Origin: Acinetobacter calcoaceticus
GTDB taxonomy: Bacteria > Pseudomonadota > Gammaproteobacteria > Pseudomonadales > Moraxellaceae
Assembly: GCF_004345325.1 (NCBI RefSeq)
Contig: NZ_SLVJ01000003.1
Location: 186,001-250,000, forward strand
DNA length: 64,000 bases
Direction of reading: 5' to 3'
Shown here: positions 30,078 through 38,915 of the stretch, piece after piece
How positions within the stretch are numbered: position 1 is the stretch's first letter
How the letters are laid out: each line of letters opens with the position of its first letter
Notes under the pieces: generated by a model
What the model saw: the letters and a program-made list of their open reading frames with translations, nothing else
Database searches by the model: none
What the model was told of the DNA's origin: nothing
Made by a program: the position numbers and the translations under genes

Positions 30078-30109
30078 CACAGTTTGGTTTAAGCACAGTT
30101 TGGTTTAAG
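30078..30109. repeat. 16-base direct tandem repeat
   Basis: CACAGTTTGGTTTAAG occurs twice head to tail. A TTATACACAG/TGTATAAG pair lies just before it. The function is unknown. Confidence 0.8.
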
Positions 30110-30170
30110 CACGGCTAGGGTCGTACACAGTGGAACTCTGTATGGCGTGGGCTAAGGCCTTGCTGGTATT

Positions 30171-30500
30171 TCAACGTGATTGCAGTGATTGAAAGATCAT
30201 CGTAATCGGTGGGGTAACCAGTGGCATAGATGCATGCGGTGCTTGCTCATACATGACGGGCGTGATCTGATTGATATTCTCTGCCAGTATCGGAGAGTTC
30301 GCAGGCTGATCTCGACTGATGAGTGGCTTATGCGCTTGCGGATGCTCGCTGTGCTGTATGCCGGTGTTTAGGCGTTTGGAGATCGGTTTAGATGCTTGAG
30401 TCGATTTTTCTATAGGAGTCGTTTGATTCGTCTCAGCAAAGCTGATCGGGCTAAACATGACTAAGCTGAATATCAATACACTCAGATGATATTTTTTCAT
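30171..30500 (-). CDS. Small secreted protein, unknown
   Basis: About 109 residues from the ATG at 30500, which has GAGGAGA five bases ahead. A signal peptide (MKKYHLSVLIFSLVMFSPISFA) precedes a short, Pro/Gln/Thr-rich, apparently disordered mature part with PITMIFQSLQ at the end. It is likely exported to the periplasm. I do not recognise it. Confidence 0.55.
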   Translation of the reverse strand: MKKYHLSVLIFSLVMFSPISFAETNQTTPIEKSTQASKPISKRLNTGIQHSEHPQAHKPLISRDQPANSPILAENINQITPVMYEQAPHASMPLVTPPITMIFQSLQSR

Positions 30501-30702
30501 CGCAATCTCCTCAAGTTGACTCAATAAATCCCCATTTAAAATAGAGCAACATGGTCAGATGCGACCTTCGAGATTTGCGTAACTGATACAGGTAACGAAA
30601 GTCGCCGCTAAGCATGACCTGTCTGATTAAATAATAATCTATAGTGTAATTTAAATAAAGTGTTGCGATGCTTTAATTGCTGAACTGATCAGACACAAAT
30701 AT

Positions 30703-30734
30703 AAAAAACCAAGGCCCCCTATTGGGGGCCTTGG
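30703..30734 (-). terminator. Terminator after fumarase
   Basis: CCAAGGCCCCC, four-base loop, GGGGGCCTTGG, with six A on the left that become the T-run on the minus strand. Confidence 0.85.
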
Positions 30735-30762
30735 TCTATATTTAAGATTTGCTTCATCGGGC

Positions 30763-32289
30763 TTAGTTTGCAGCAGCATCAACTACTGGGATTTTACCGA
30801 TTTTGGCTTGCCAGATTTTTGGTGCAGTGTTGTGAATCGAGGTGCCTTCCACATCGACTGCAACTGAAACCGGCATATCTTCGACTTCAAATTTATAGAT
30901 CGCTTCCATACCGAGGTCAGCAAATGCCACCACTTCTGCTTGACGAATGGCTTTAGACACCAAGTATGCTGCGCCACCCACTGCCATTAAATAGGTTGCT
31001 TTGTTGTCTTTGATTGCTGAAATTGCAGTTGGACCACGTTCAGCTTTACCGATCATACCGAATAGACCCGTATGTTCGAGGACTTGGCGGGTGAATTTAT
31101 CCATACGTGTTGCTGTGGTTGGACCTGCAGGGCCTACAACTTCTTCACCGACTGGATCGACTGGACCAACGTAGTAAATAAATTTACCTTTGAGGTCTAC
31201 AGGAAGCTGTTCGCCATTGTCGAGCATTTCACACATACGTTTGTGTGCCGCATCGCGACCAGTATAGATGGTACCGTTTAGCAGTAAAGTATCACCTGGT
31301 TTCCACGAGTTCATCTCTTCTTGAGTGATGTTGTCGAGGTCAACACGTTTAGACTGTGAAGCATCCCAAGTCACTTCAGGGTACTCAGACAATTTTGGTG
31401 CCTGAATGTGTGCAGGGCCGTTACCGTCCAATTGGAAATGGGCGTGACGCGTTGCAGCACAGTTCGGAATCATACCGACAGGTTTACCCGCAGCATGACA
31501 AGGATAATCTTTGATCTTGATGTCTAGAACTGTGGTTAAACCACCTAGACCTTGGGCACCAATACCGAGTGCATTTACTTTCTCGAAGATTTCGATACGC
31601 AGTTCTTCGATTTTGTTTTCTGGGCCACGACGTAACAACTCATCCATATTGAGTTCTTCCATCAATGCTTCTTTGGCAAGCAGCATGGCTTTTTCAGCTG
31701 TACCGCCGATGCCTAGACCGAGCATACCTGGTGGACACCAGCCTGCACCCATAGTCGGAACAGTTTTCAACACCCAGTCTACGATCGAGTCAGACGGATT
31801 GAGCATGGCCAATTTAGATTTGTTTTCAGAACCGCCACCTTTAGCAGCAACAGTAATATCCACTTTATTACCCGGAACGAGTTTGTAGTGGATCACAGCT
31901 GGGGTGTTGTCTTTGGTATTTTTACGACCAAAAGCTGGATCAGCCAATACTGAAGCACGTAGAATATTGCTGTTTTCTAAATAACCCTGACGCACGCCTT
32001 CATTGATGGCGTCATCTAAGCTCATGGTTAAATCAAATTTAACATCCAAGCCCACATCAACAAGCACGTTGACAATACCTGTATCTTGGCAGATCGGACG
32101 ATGTCCTTCTGCACACATACGTGAATTAATTAAAATCTGAGCAATCGCATCCTTGGCGGCTTTATTCTCTTCACGGTCATAAGCACGGCTCATGGCTTGA
32201 ATAAAGTCTTGCGGATGATAATAAGAAATAAACTGCAGTGCATCCTTGACCGAAGTGATCAAGTCATCTTGTTTGATGATAGTTGTCAT
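30763..32289 (-). CDS. fumA: Fumarate hydratase, class I
   Basis: A 508-residue iron-sulfur fumarase of the TCA cycle, interconverting fumarate and malate. It is the FumA/FumB type, not the FumC type. Cys residues in RPICQDTGI, IPNCAATRHAHF and the GAGWCPPGML region are candidates for the labile [4Fe-4S] cluster. GPAGPTTATRMDKF and GKAERGPTAI mark the C-terminal beta domain. It is monocistronic with a strong terminator. The symbol is by family; fumB would be equally possible by sequence. Confidence 0.92.
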   Translation of the reverse strand: MTTIIKQDDLITSVKDALQFISYYHPQDFIQAMSRAYDREENKAAKDAIAQILINSRMCAEGHRPICQDTGIVNVLVDVGLDVKFDLTMSLDDAINEGVRQGYLENSNILRASVLADPAFGRKNTKDNTPAVIHYKLVPGNKVDITVAAKGGGSENKSKLAMLNPSDSIVDWVLKTVPTMGAGWCPPGMLGLGIGGTAEKAMLLAKEALMEELNMDELLRRGPENKIEELRIEIFEKVNALGIGAQGLGGLTTVLDIKIKDYPCHAAGKPVGMIPNCAATRHAHFQLDGNGPAHIQAPKLSEYPEVTWDASQSKRVDLDNITQEEMNSWKPGDTLLLNGTIYTGRDAAHKRMCEMLDNGEQLPVDLKGKFIYYVGPVDPVGEEVVGPAGPTTATRMDKFTRQVLEHTGLFGMIGKAERGPTAISAIKDNKATYLMAVGGAAYLVSKAIRQAEVVAFADLGMEAIYKFEVEDMPVSVAVDVEGTSIHNTAPKIWQAKIGKIPVVDAAAN

Positions 32290-32434
32290 ATCAAAATCTC
32301 TTGAGCGGGCTGTTAGCTAGCGGGTCAAATTATACTGGATAAACACTGGGCTGTGGGTGAAATGCTTGATTTTTAGACTTTGGTTGCAGAAATTGATGCA
32401 CTGTTGCTACGCCTTGAATGCGTGCTAAATCGGA

Positions 32435-33295
32435 TTAGTCTGCTTTAAGCTGTGAAGGGGTATAACCAAAGTGTTTTTTAAAGCGATGACTAAAATGGCT
32501 ACTGGAGCTAAACCCATAATCGAGCGCGATTTGGCTCAGGCTTTGGGATTGGGTGAGGATGGCTTGATGTGCCAAGCGTAGTCGGTGTTGCATGACATAT
32601 TGATGTGGCGCGAGGCCCATGGATTGCTTAAACATATGCGCAAAATGGTACTCACTAAGCGCGGCTTGTTGTGCCAAGTCTGCTAGGGTGATGGCCTGAT
32701 TAAGGTGGGCATCAATCCACGCCAATACACGTTTTAGCGTATAAGGTGCTAGTCCACCTTTGACCTCAGGTGCTTGCCATTGCACATTGCTATATTTTTT
32801 TAATAGATGATTGAGCAGTAAGGTGGTGGCGGTACTGATTTCTAAATGGTTTTCTTTGTTGTGCCAAGCACTTTGCAGCAGATAATGATGGTAGAGCATG
32901 CTGATTTGTGGATCGGAGACAAAGGCCTGTTGATTTAATTCAATATGTCGTGGCTCTTTATCCCAAATTTGTTCTGCAATTTGGTGTAAATGCTGTTCGG
33001 TGTAATACAGATGCACAAAGGTCAGTGGGTCACGCAGATCCCAAGTGGTTTCGGCATGCTTTGGCATCAGGCAAAAGTGATCTGGGCCACCGCCATTGTG
33101 CCAACCCTGCGCCGTTTTCAAATAACTTTGATAGCCCCCGTGTACATACAGACTGAGGGTGTGGTGATTACTGCATACGCTGACTTGGTCATGTTGATTG
33201 TGCCATTTCGCCAACTGCATACCTGAACTCAACGTCACGCTATCCAATAGTTTCGCTTTGAATTGTTGCAACTGGTCAACGACTTGATAATGCAT
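32435..33295 (-). CDS. AraC-family transcriptional regulator
   Basis: A 286-residue AraC-type regulator with an N-terminal cupin-like sensing domain (about 1-165) and a C-terminal double helix-turn-helix (about 185-285). LSEYHFAHMFKQSMGLAPHQ and IALDYGFSSSSHFSHRFKKHFGYTPS are its motifs. It is divergent from the DMT transporter gene, the usual layout for a regulator and its exporter, so it probably controls that gene. The inducer is unknown. Confidence 0.85.
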   Translation of the reverse strand: MHYQVVDQLQQFKAKLLDSVTLSSGMQLAKWHNQHDQVSVCSNHHTLSLYVHGGYQSYLKTAQGWHNGGGPDHFCLMPKHAETTWDLRDPLTFVHLYYTEQHLHQIAEQIWDKEPRHIELNQQAFVSDPQISMLYHHYLLQSAWHNKENHLEISTATTLLLNHLLKKYSNVQWQAPEVKGGLAPYTLKRVLAWIDAHLNQAITLADLAQQAALSEYHFAHMFKQSMGLAPHQYVMQHRLRLAHQAILTQSQSLSQIALDYGFSSSSHFSHRFKKHFGYTPSQLKAD

Positions 33296-33483
33296 TGCAG
33301 AGGTCAGTCTAAGAGTGAAGCATTGAGTGTAAAACCATTTTCATGGATTTGTCACGCGCTTGTGATTAACGTCAGACAGGATCTAAAAACAAAGCGCAAG
33401 AATATGTTAGCCACCGCCAGATCATGCAAGTCATTTGCCTCCACATCGCCCATGCTATGAACACAAAGTTGGAAATCATAAAC

Positions 33484-34356
33484 ATGAATGCACTGTTATA
33501 CGCACTGGTGGTACTGCTGTGGGGAACCACATGGATTGCGATTAGCCTGCAACAACAAAGTGAGATCGTGGCCAATGTTGCGGTGTTTTGGCGTTTCTTT
33601 ATTGCCGCCAGTGTACTGTTTGTCTTTGTGCTGATTCGAAAAAAATTACAACGACTCAGCAAGCAAGATCATTTGTACTGCATGCTGCAATGATGTTGTG
33701 TATTTGGCTTCAACTTTATCTGCTTTTACATCGCCATCCGCTATATCAACAGTGGCTTAGAAGCGGTGATTTTCTCCATGGCGGTATTGTTCAATGCCAT
33801 TAATGCGCGCTTGTTCTTTGCGCAGCAAGTCGCGCTACGCTTTTATCCTGCGGCTGCGTTGGGTTTACTGGGAATGCTGGCCTTGTTTTGGCAAGACATT
33901 ATCGGTACCAATTTCAAAGTCGAGACCCTGATCGGGATCGCCTTGTGTATGTTGGGAACTTATGGTTTTTCCTTGGGCAATATGATCAGTATTCGGCATC
34001 AAAAACGTGGCTTGGATATTTTTAGTAGCAACGCTTATGCCATGCTGTATGGCGCGATCCTGATGGCCGTGATCTCAGTGCTGCGTGGTGATCATTTCTT
34101 TCCAAGTATGGATTTTATTTCGCTTTCGGCATTGTGGTATTTGGCGATCTTTGGCTCGGTGATCGGATTTAGTGCTTATTTCTTTTTGATTGGGCGAATT
34201 GGGGCTGCCAAAGCTGCATATAGTACCTTGTTGTTTCCATTGGTGGCATTGCTCATATCCACCATCTGGGAAGGTTATCAATGGCACTTTAACGCTGTAC
34301 TTGGGGTGGTGCTGATCTTATGTGGCAATGCGATTTTCTTCATTCGCAGAAATTAG
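33484..34356 (+). pseudogene. DMT/EamA transporter interrupted by an in-frame TGA
   Basis: The reading frame from the ATG at 33484 (MNALLYALVVLLWGTTWIAI) runs to a TGA at 33691-33693 and continues in the same frame with CVFGFNFICFYIAIRYINSG to the end at 34356. Together they make a normal 10-helix EamA transporter of about 290 residues. Homologues usually have Gly at this position, so GGA to TGA is the simplest event. The downstream part could start at the ATG at 33766, but a half transporter is unlikely to work. Readthrough or an assembly error are alternatives. Confidence 0.8.
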
Positions 34357-34530
34357 GATTGAGGAGTGGGAAGCTACTGCTGATAGACTTTAGGGCAAGA
34401 TCTAACACTGAATATGCCAAGTTAAGTTGTTTGATTTTTAAGCTTGATTAATTTATCGTAGTGGTCGCTTATCGGATGTCAATTTGAGCCTAGATGAGCG
34501 ATGCGATATTGATCGTAAAAACAAAAATGA

Positions 34531-34593
34531 AAAATAAACAACTAAAATTAAGCAGCAGTATGATTGATCAACAATAAATAAGCCAAGTCACGG
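34531..34593 (+). repeat. Upstream repeat P1 of the effector locus
   Basis: AAAATAAACAACTAAAAT and later CAATAAATAAGCCAAGTCACGG lie just before the first VgrG-tail gene. They resemble the segment at 37151-37200 before another gene of the same locus, suggesting duplicated upstream sequence. Confidence 0.45.
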
Positions 34594-34612
34594 CAAAAAA
34601 AAGGAAACCAAA

Positions 34613-35305
34613 ATGGCCGGTGGTTCGCAAATTATTATTTCCAAAGACGGTATACAGATCATTACCCCACGAGAGTTTAAAGTCCATGCAGGGCAGCATA
34701 TTTTTAAGGGAGGTGAAAAAGCACAATTTTCATTACCTGCTTTACCGAACGTTGAATCGTTGTATAGCAATAAAATAGATGTATTTAACCTTTTCTCATT
34801 CGATTCGTTGCCAAAAGTTGAGTATTCAGTGCTGTATCGTAGTGGGCAAATTGAGCAAGGGTCGTTAGATACATGGGGGCGGACGAATCGTATTCGTTCA
34901 AATGAAAAAGAAAAGGTGAAGGTGCTGATTGGTGGTGATGATTGGCACTATTACATCAATCGTTTAGGAGGAACTAAACAGGATGATATTTATATTAAGT
35001 TTTTAGATTTTTTAGGTGATCCAATACCTAATTTAGAATTTACAATAAGTAGTGAAAGAAATAAGTTAATTGAGTCTTGCCGATCTAATCAAGATGGGGA
35101 AGCAAAATTTAAATGTCCTAAGGATGATTTTCCAATTTTAGCAATAAAGAACTTCGTAGATAAAAGCTTTAAACCATTAATACGAATAGAAAATAACTTT
35201 GTCCGTGAAATTGTTTTAATCAGCCCGAAGATATTAAAAGAAATAGAGTTATTCGCTGAAACAGATGAAAAAGGCGATTATCTAAGAAGTGGTTATTCAG
35301 AATAA
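34613..35305 (+). CDS. Stand-alone VgrG C-terminal tail protein (DUF2345 end plus TTR-like)
   Basis: A 230-residue protein. Residues 1-35 (GGSQIIISKDGIQIIT, then AGQHIFKGG) match the end of the DUF2345 domain of Acinetobacter VgrG, the type VI secretion spike. The gp27/gp5-like body is absent. Residues 120-190 (IYIKFLDFLGDPIPNLEF) resemble the transthyretin-like extension that docks effectors on VgrG. AAGGAAA lies five bases before the ATG, so it appears to be translated on its own. It heads an AT-rich cluster of candidate toxin and immunity genes and may be a free adaptor or a recombination remnant. Confidence 0.65.
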   Translation: MAGGSQIIISKDGIQIITPREFKVHAGQHIFKGGEKAQFSLPALPNVESLYSNKIDVFNLFSFDSLPKVEYSVLYRSGQIEQGSLDTWGRTNRIRSNEKEKVKVLIGGDDWHYYINRLGGTKQDDIYIKFLDFLGDPIPNLEFTISSERNKLIESCRSNQDGEAKFKCPKDDFPILAIKNFVDKSFKPLIRIENNFVREIVLISPKILKEIELFAETDEKGDYLRSGYSE

Positions 35306-35337
35306 TTATAAATAATTTTTAAAAATGGAGTCGAAAT

Positions 35338-36093
35338 ATGGCTGACAAGAAAGATCAGATTCAGAAAATAAATCAGAATGGTAGGCCAACTCTGGTTATC
35401 TCTAAAGAAGAAATAGAAAAAGCTGCAAATGCTGGTGGCTTGACCTCAGATTGGCTCGGTTATTTAACAACAGGGACAATGATTATTAATAAAAATACTT
35501 TCAGTTGGGGGTTGCTTCATTCAAATACAGCACCTGCATTCTCTGCTGCAAGATTCAAGGAGATTTTTAAATTTAAAATGTATGCATATAACCCAAGCAC
35601 TGCAAGTGTTTTTCAAGGGAATCGACATACTCGGGTAACAAAAGTCTCAAAAGTCACAGGACAAATAGATAAAGTAGCTGGGAAGATCGGTGTTTTGAGT
35701 GATGGTGCTGAATTAGTATTAGCTGTCAAAAATAAAGATGCACCAGCTCTGGCAAATAAATCTTCAACTATGGTGTTGTCTAGGGCTGGAGAAACTGCAG
35801 GAGTCGCTATAGCAGGAGTTTGCACCAAATTTGCAGCAAAACAATTAGCACCCAAAAGAATGGCCATAGCCGGTGCCGCATGTTTTGCTGCATTCAATTA
35901 TGGAGGGTCTGAAGCCGGTGAGTGGGCTGGTGGTAAGGTTGGTGAAACAAAGGGAGCCATAAATGCTGCAAATTCATTCCTTGTTGCTATTGATAATATG
36001 GATAAGTTGGATCAAGCCGCAGAAGAAAAACGTAAACAGGCCGAAATAAAAAAAGACCCAATGAGTCAATGGCAAATTTCTAGTTCAGATTAG
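35338..36093 (+). CDS. Unknown Gly/Ala-rich protein, candidate effector
   Basis: A 251-residue protein of no family known to me, without signal peptide. A central Ala/Gly/Val-rich region (about 115-215: AGVAIAGVCTKFAAKQLAP, GAACFAAFNYGGSEAGEWAG) has glycine-zipper character and two weakly hydrophobic stretches, which could insert in membranes. The C-terminus is highly charged (DQAAEEKRKQAEIKK). It lies 32 bases after the VgrG-tail gene and 12 bases before a Sel1 lipoprotein gene, the position of an effector between carrier and immunity protein. The toxin role is inferred from context alone. Confidence 0.5.
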   Translation: MADKKDQIQKINQNGRPTLVISKEEIEKAANAGGLTSDWLGYLTTGTMIINKNTFSWGLLHSNTAPAFSAARFKEIFKFKMYAYNPSTASVFQGNRHTRVTKVSKVTGQIDKVAGKIGVLSDGAELVLAVKNKDAPALANKSSTMVLSRAGETAGVAIAGVCTKFAAKQLAPKRMAIAGAACFAAFNYGGSEAGEWAGGKVGETKGAINAANSFLVAIDNMDKLDQAAEEKRKQAEIKKDPMSQWQISSSD

Positions 36094-36105
36094 TAAGGAA
36101 AGTTA

Positions 36106-37101
36106 ATGAAAATAAAAAACCTCATCCTCTATAGCCTGATCGGCTTTATGTTATTCCCCCTACAAGGCTGTACAAAATCAACACCCGTGCAAGATGTTGC
36201 TTCAAGCAGTGCTGAGCAACTTTATGATGAAGGCGAAAAATATTATGAAGGAAAAGATGTACCGCAGGATCATGTTAAAGCTTTCAAACTTTTTGAGCAG
36301 GCTGCAATCCAAGGTTCGGCAATCGCACAAAATAATGTAGGTGCGATGTATTTCAAAGGTCTAGGTATAGAACGGAATCTTGATCAGGCATTTATCTGGA
36401 CAAAAAAAGCTTCGGATCAGCATTTTGCAGAAGCTCAATATAATCTAGGTGTGATGTATAACGAAGGTTTTAGTGTTGCTAAAGATAGAACAAAGGCACT
36501 TGAATTATTTACTCAATCAGCAAAACAAAGTTTTCCTAAAGCACAATACAATTTAGCCAATGCCTATGCTACAGGTGACGGCATTGATCAGGATGAAGAA
36601 AAGGCATTTGAGCTTTATACTCAGGCCGCTGATCAAAATAATCCCGAAGCACAATACAACTTAGGACATTGGTATGCGAATGGAATTGTTGTCGCTAAGA
36701 ATAAAAAAAAGGCATTTGAACTGTATAGTCAAGCCGCAGAAACAGGACTTGCAGAAGCACAATATAATTTAGCTCAAGCCTATGATCAAGGTGATGGTAT
36801 TGCTAAAAATGAAGTAAAAGCGTTTGAGTTTTTTTCAAAAGCTGCTGATCAAGGTTTAGTTGAAGCTCAATTTAACTTAGCAGTTGCATACAGTAAGGGC
36901 GTTGGGACATTAAAAAATGAAAAAAAAGCTTTAGAGTTTTATACCAAAGCCGCTGAAAAAAATTATCCTCCAGCTCAATTCAATCTCGGTTATATGTACG
37001 CGCATATACTCAATGATAAAACCCAAGCAAAGTATTGGTTGCAAAAAGCCGCTGATAATGGAATACAGCAAGCGAATGTAGCATTGGATGAACTAAAGTG
37101 A
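36106..37101 (+). CDS. Sel1-repeat lipoprotein, candidate immunity protein
   Basis: A 331-residue lipoprotein: signal peptide with lipobox LQGC (Cys22), then eight Sel1-like repeats of about 36 residues (core A-E-A-Q-Y-N-L-G-x-x-Y). Sel1 lipoproteins neutralise several type VI effectors in other bacteria. TAAGGAAAG precedes the ATG, 12 bases after the candidate effector. Decayed copies of its 3' end occur at 38050-38145 and near 40293-40327. The immunity role is inferred. Confidence 0.75.
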   Translation: MKIKNLILYSLIGFMLFPLQGCTKSTPVQDVASSSAEQLYDEGEKYYEGKDVPQDHVKAFKLFEQAAIQGSAIAQNNVGAMYFKGLGIERNLDQAFIWTKKASDQHFAEAQYNLGVMYNEGFSVAKDRTKALELFTQSAKQSFPKAQYNLANAYATGDGIDQDEEKAFELYTQAADQNNPEAQYNLGHWYANGIVVAKNKKKAFELYSQAAETGLAEAQYNLAQAYDQGDGIAKNEVKAFEFFSKAADQGLVEAQFNLAVAYSKGVGTLKNEKKALEFYTKAAEKNYPPAQFNLGYMYAHILNDKTQAKYWLQKAADNGIQQANVALDELK

Positions 37102-37119
37102 TTTCAGATGCAAAATAAT
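37032..37119 (+). repeat. Repeat A: 3' end of the intact Sel1 gene
   Basis: This is the reference copy for the decayed segments B and C. It covers the last codons of the Sel1 lipoprotein and 18 bases beyond the stop. Confidence 0.6.
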
Positions 37120-37150
37120 AAGTTCGATTGTATAAGCTCAGCAATAATTT

Positions 37151-37200
37151 AAAATTAAACAACTATAATATTTCTCAATAAAAAATAGGCCAAGTGATGG
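37151..37200 (+). repeat. Upstream repeat P2 of the effector locus
   Basis: AAAATTAAACAACTATAAT and CAATAAAAAATAGGCCAAGTGATGG, about 30 bases before the next gene, resemble the P1 segment upstream of the first VgrG-tail gene. Confidence 0.45.
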
Positions 37201-37232
37201 ATGGAATCTAGAACAATAATCAAAGAGGTCTC

Positions 37233-38027
37233 ATGCCTAGAACGATAAAGTTGACTAATAAACGGTTTTTAATTTTGACCGTTTTAGTCCTCATCGCCTT
37301 ATTTACTTTGCCTAAATTGATTCGATATTGGACAGATGCCATGAAGCCAGCAGTTGTATTTTTAATGCCTGAAGATTTTATAGGTCCAGTTTTTGTTGTT
37401 TTTTCTCAGGAAGACGGGCAGGACTTAAAACCTGATCCCTTAGGTGTTTCTTTAAGTGTGCCTGAAAATGGTTTGCTTAAAGTGAAAGCTTCGCAAAAGG
37501 ATGTGCTAACCAAGGGCATGAATTACCAAAAACGCAATGTGTATTGGATCAGTTTAAATAAAGACGGGCAGCGCAGTAATCTGCCTTATCAAGGGGGAGG
37601 GGGAAGAGATTATGAAAAAAAAATAAATTGGGTTTGGTATATCAATTCGGACAATCAAGCCAAGCAAATGATATTTGATGAGAAACTCTATCCAAAAAGT
37701 AATGATCCAGAATTTTACTTCCTCTCCAACGGACAAGTTAAATCCAAGACAGTATATTTTTGGGATAGTTGCGATGCATATATTTGGAAAAACAAACATG
37801 AACTTGAGCTTTATCGACGTGATAAAAATATTGATAAGGAACGGCATGGGGAAGCAAAGAGTTGTATGCAGTTCAGTATTTCTTATCCTAAAATGGAAGA
37901 TGAGGAATTAAATAATGAAGTTTTTTTAGGGGATTATTCACTGCCTGAATTTGAACAAAAATTAGATGAGATAAAACCCTTAAGGCAACAATATTTAAAA
38001 GAATATTTAGAACAACAAAAGGACTAA
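37233..38027 (+). CDS. Membrane-anchored periplasmic protein, DUF6843-like
   Basis: A 264-residue protein with a basic N-terminus, one membrane helix (about 11-30) and a periplasmic domain. FLMPEDFIGPVFVVFSQEDG followed by VPENGLLKV resembles the DUF6843 pattern, a family of unknown function; this match is from memory and is tentative. Two Cys residues (CDAYIW and SCMQF) may bond. AAAGAGGTCTC precedes the ATG. It sits between repeat A and decayed repeat B, so it may be an extra immunity gene captured at this locus. Confidence 0.55.
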   Translation: MPRTIKLTNKRFLILTVLVLIALFTLPKLIRYWTDAMKPAVVFLMPEDFIGPVFVVFSQEDGQDLKPDPLGVSLSVPENGLLKVKASQKDVLTKGMNYQKRNVYWISLNKDGQRSNLPYQGGGGRDYEKKINWVWYINSDNQAKQMIFDEKLYPKSNDPEFYFLSNGQVKSKTVYFWDSCDAYIWKNKHELELYRRDKNIDKERHGEAKSCMQFSISYPKMEDEELNNEVFLGDYSLPEFEQKLDEIKPLRQQYLKEYLEQQKD

Positions 38028-38431
38028 CGTCCGCGCAAAAACCTAGGTGTCAATGATAGAACCTAAGCGTATTGAGGGTGCAAAAAACCGCTAATAATAG
38101 AGTATGGTATTGGACGAATTGATGTGATTTTAGATGCAAAATAATGTGGCGTATTATAAAGACAGCAATTGTGCATTGCATAGTGCTATTTAAAAATTTG
38201 TGATTTTTTATATTAAAGTTGCATAGACTATTTTATATAACTTTGATGTTCACTTCATACAGGGTTGTCATGTAAGAGACTACAATACTTTGGATAAAGG
38301 TCTAATTGTTTTAATTATTTAATTGTCTTTTTTAATTTTATTGAAAATTTGAAGAAAATAAATAATTTAATTTACAAAAAATATTATCTTAAATATAATT
38401 GAGCGTTTTTTATTCTTCAATGGTATTTAAA
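38028..38431. other. Intergenic stretch with a decayed Sel1 remnant
   Basis: About 400 very AT-rich bases. The first 120 hold repeat B; the rest shows no gene. Confidence 0.5.
38050..38145 (+). pseudogene. Repeat B: decayed 3' end of a Sel1 gene
   Basis: TCAATGATAGAACCTAAGC, TATTGAGGGTGCAAAAAACC and GATTTTAGATGCAAAATAAT follow the order of the intact Sel1 gene end (37010-37119), with base changes and a gap of about 12 bases. The frame is broken by several stops, so only a remnant remains. Confidence 0.55.
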
Positions 38432-38911
38432 ATGATTAAATTATTAATTTATAGCTTAACAATATTTTTCTGTGCACTAGGGAATGTTGCTTATGCTGGC
38501 ATGTTAGATAAACTTATAAATAAGTGGAATGCACCAAACCAAATTTCCGAAAAGGATTTTAATTCCTATCCGACTGTTCAAGATTATTTTGCAAATCGTT
38601 TTAAGACACAAAGAACAATCACGATGAATAATGTTTCCTATGCTGCTGGAACCATAATGTGGGATCGTGCAAATGAATATTGTGAGCGAGATGGAGGAAG
38701 TTTTGTACAATTAAAAGCACATCCATCACCTTTAATACCTTTCAAAGGTTCAGAAATTGTAGATACGCCAAATCTTCAAAAATATTATGGATTATTTGCA
38801 TGCCAAGGAATTAGCAATGCATGGAAAGTTTATTTCGATCATCAAAATGAAAGAATTTTTGAATATCCATCTCCAAATACAGCTTCAGATGTTAGTTATA
38901 CTTTCGAGTAA
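38432..38911 (+). CDS. Small exported protein, unknown
   Basis: About 159 residues from the ATG at 38432, starting with a signal peptide (MIKLLIYSLTIFFCALGNVAYA). A nearby ATG at 38423 is possible. The mature protein has two cysteines (YCERDGG and FACQGI) that could bond, and no family I recognise. The 3' end is four bases from the next start, so the two genes are likely cotranslated. It is a low-GC orphan in the effector locus and a possible immunity protein. Confidence 0.55.
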   Translation: MIKLLIYSLTIFFCALGNVAYAGMLDKLINKWNAPNQISEKDFNSYPTVQDYFANRFKTQRTITMNNVSYAAGTIMWDRANEYCERDGGSFVQLKAHPSPLIPFKGSEIVDTPNLQKYYGLFACQGISNAWKVYFDHQNERIFEYPSPNTASDVSYTFE

Positions 38912-38915
38912 TATA

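Noticed and set aside
30078..30109. Two-copy 16-base repeat as a CRISPR or integration site
   Set aside because: The copies are directly adjacent with no spacer, and no cas or integrase gene is in the window.
33691..33693. TGA as a selenocysteine codon in the DMT transporter
   Set aside because: Transporters of this family have no selenocysteine, homologues appear to have Gly here, and no hairpin of the needed type is evident after the codon.
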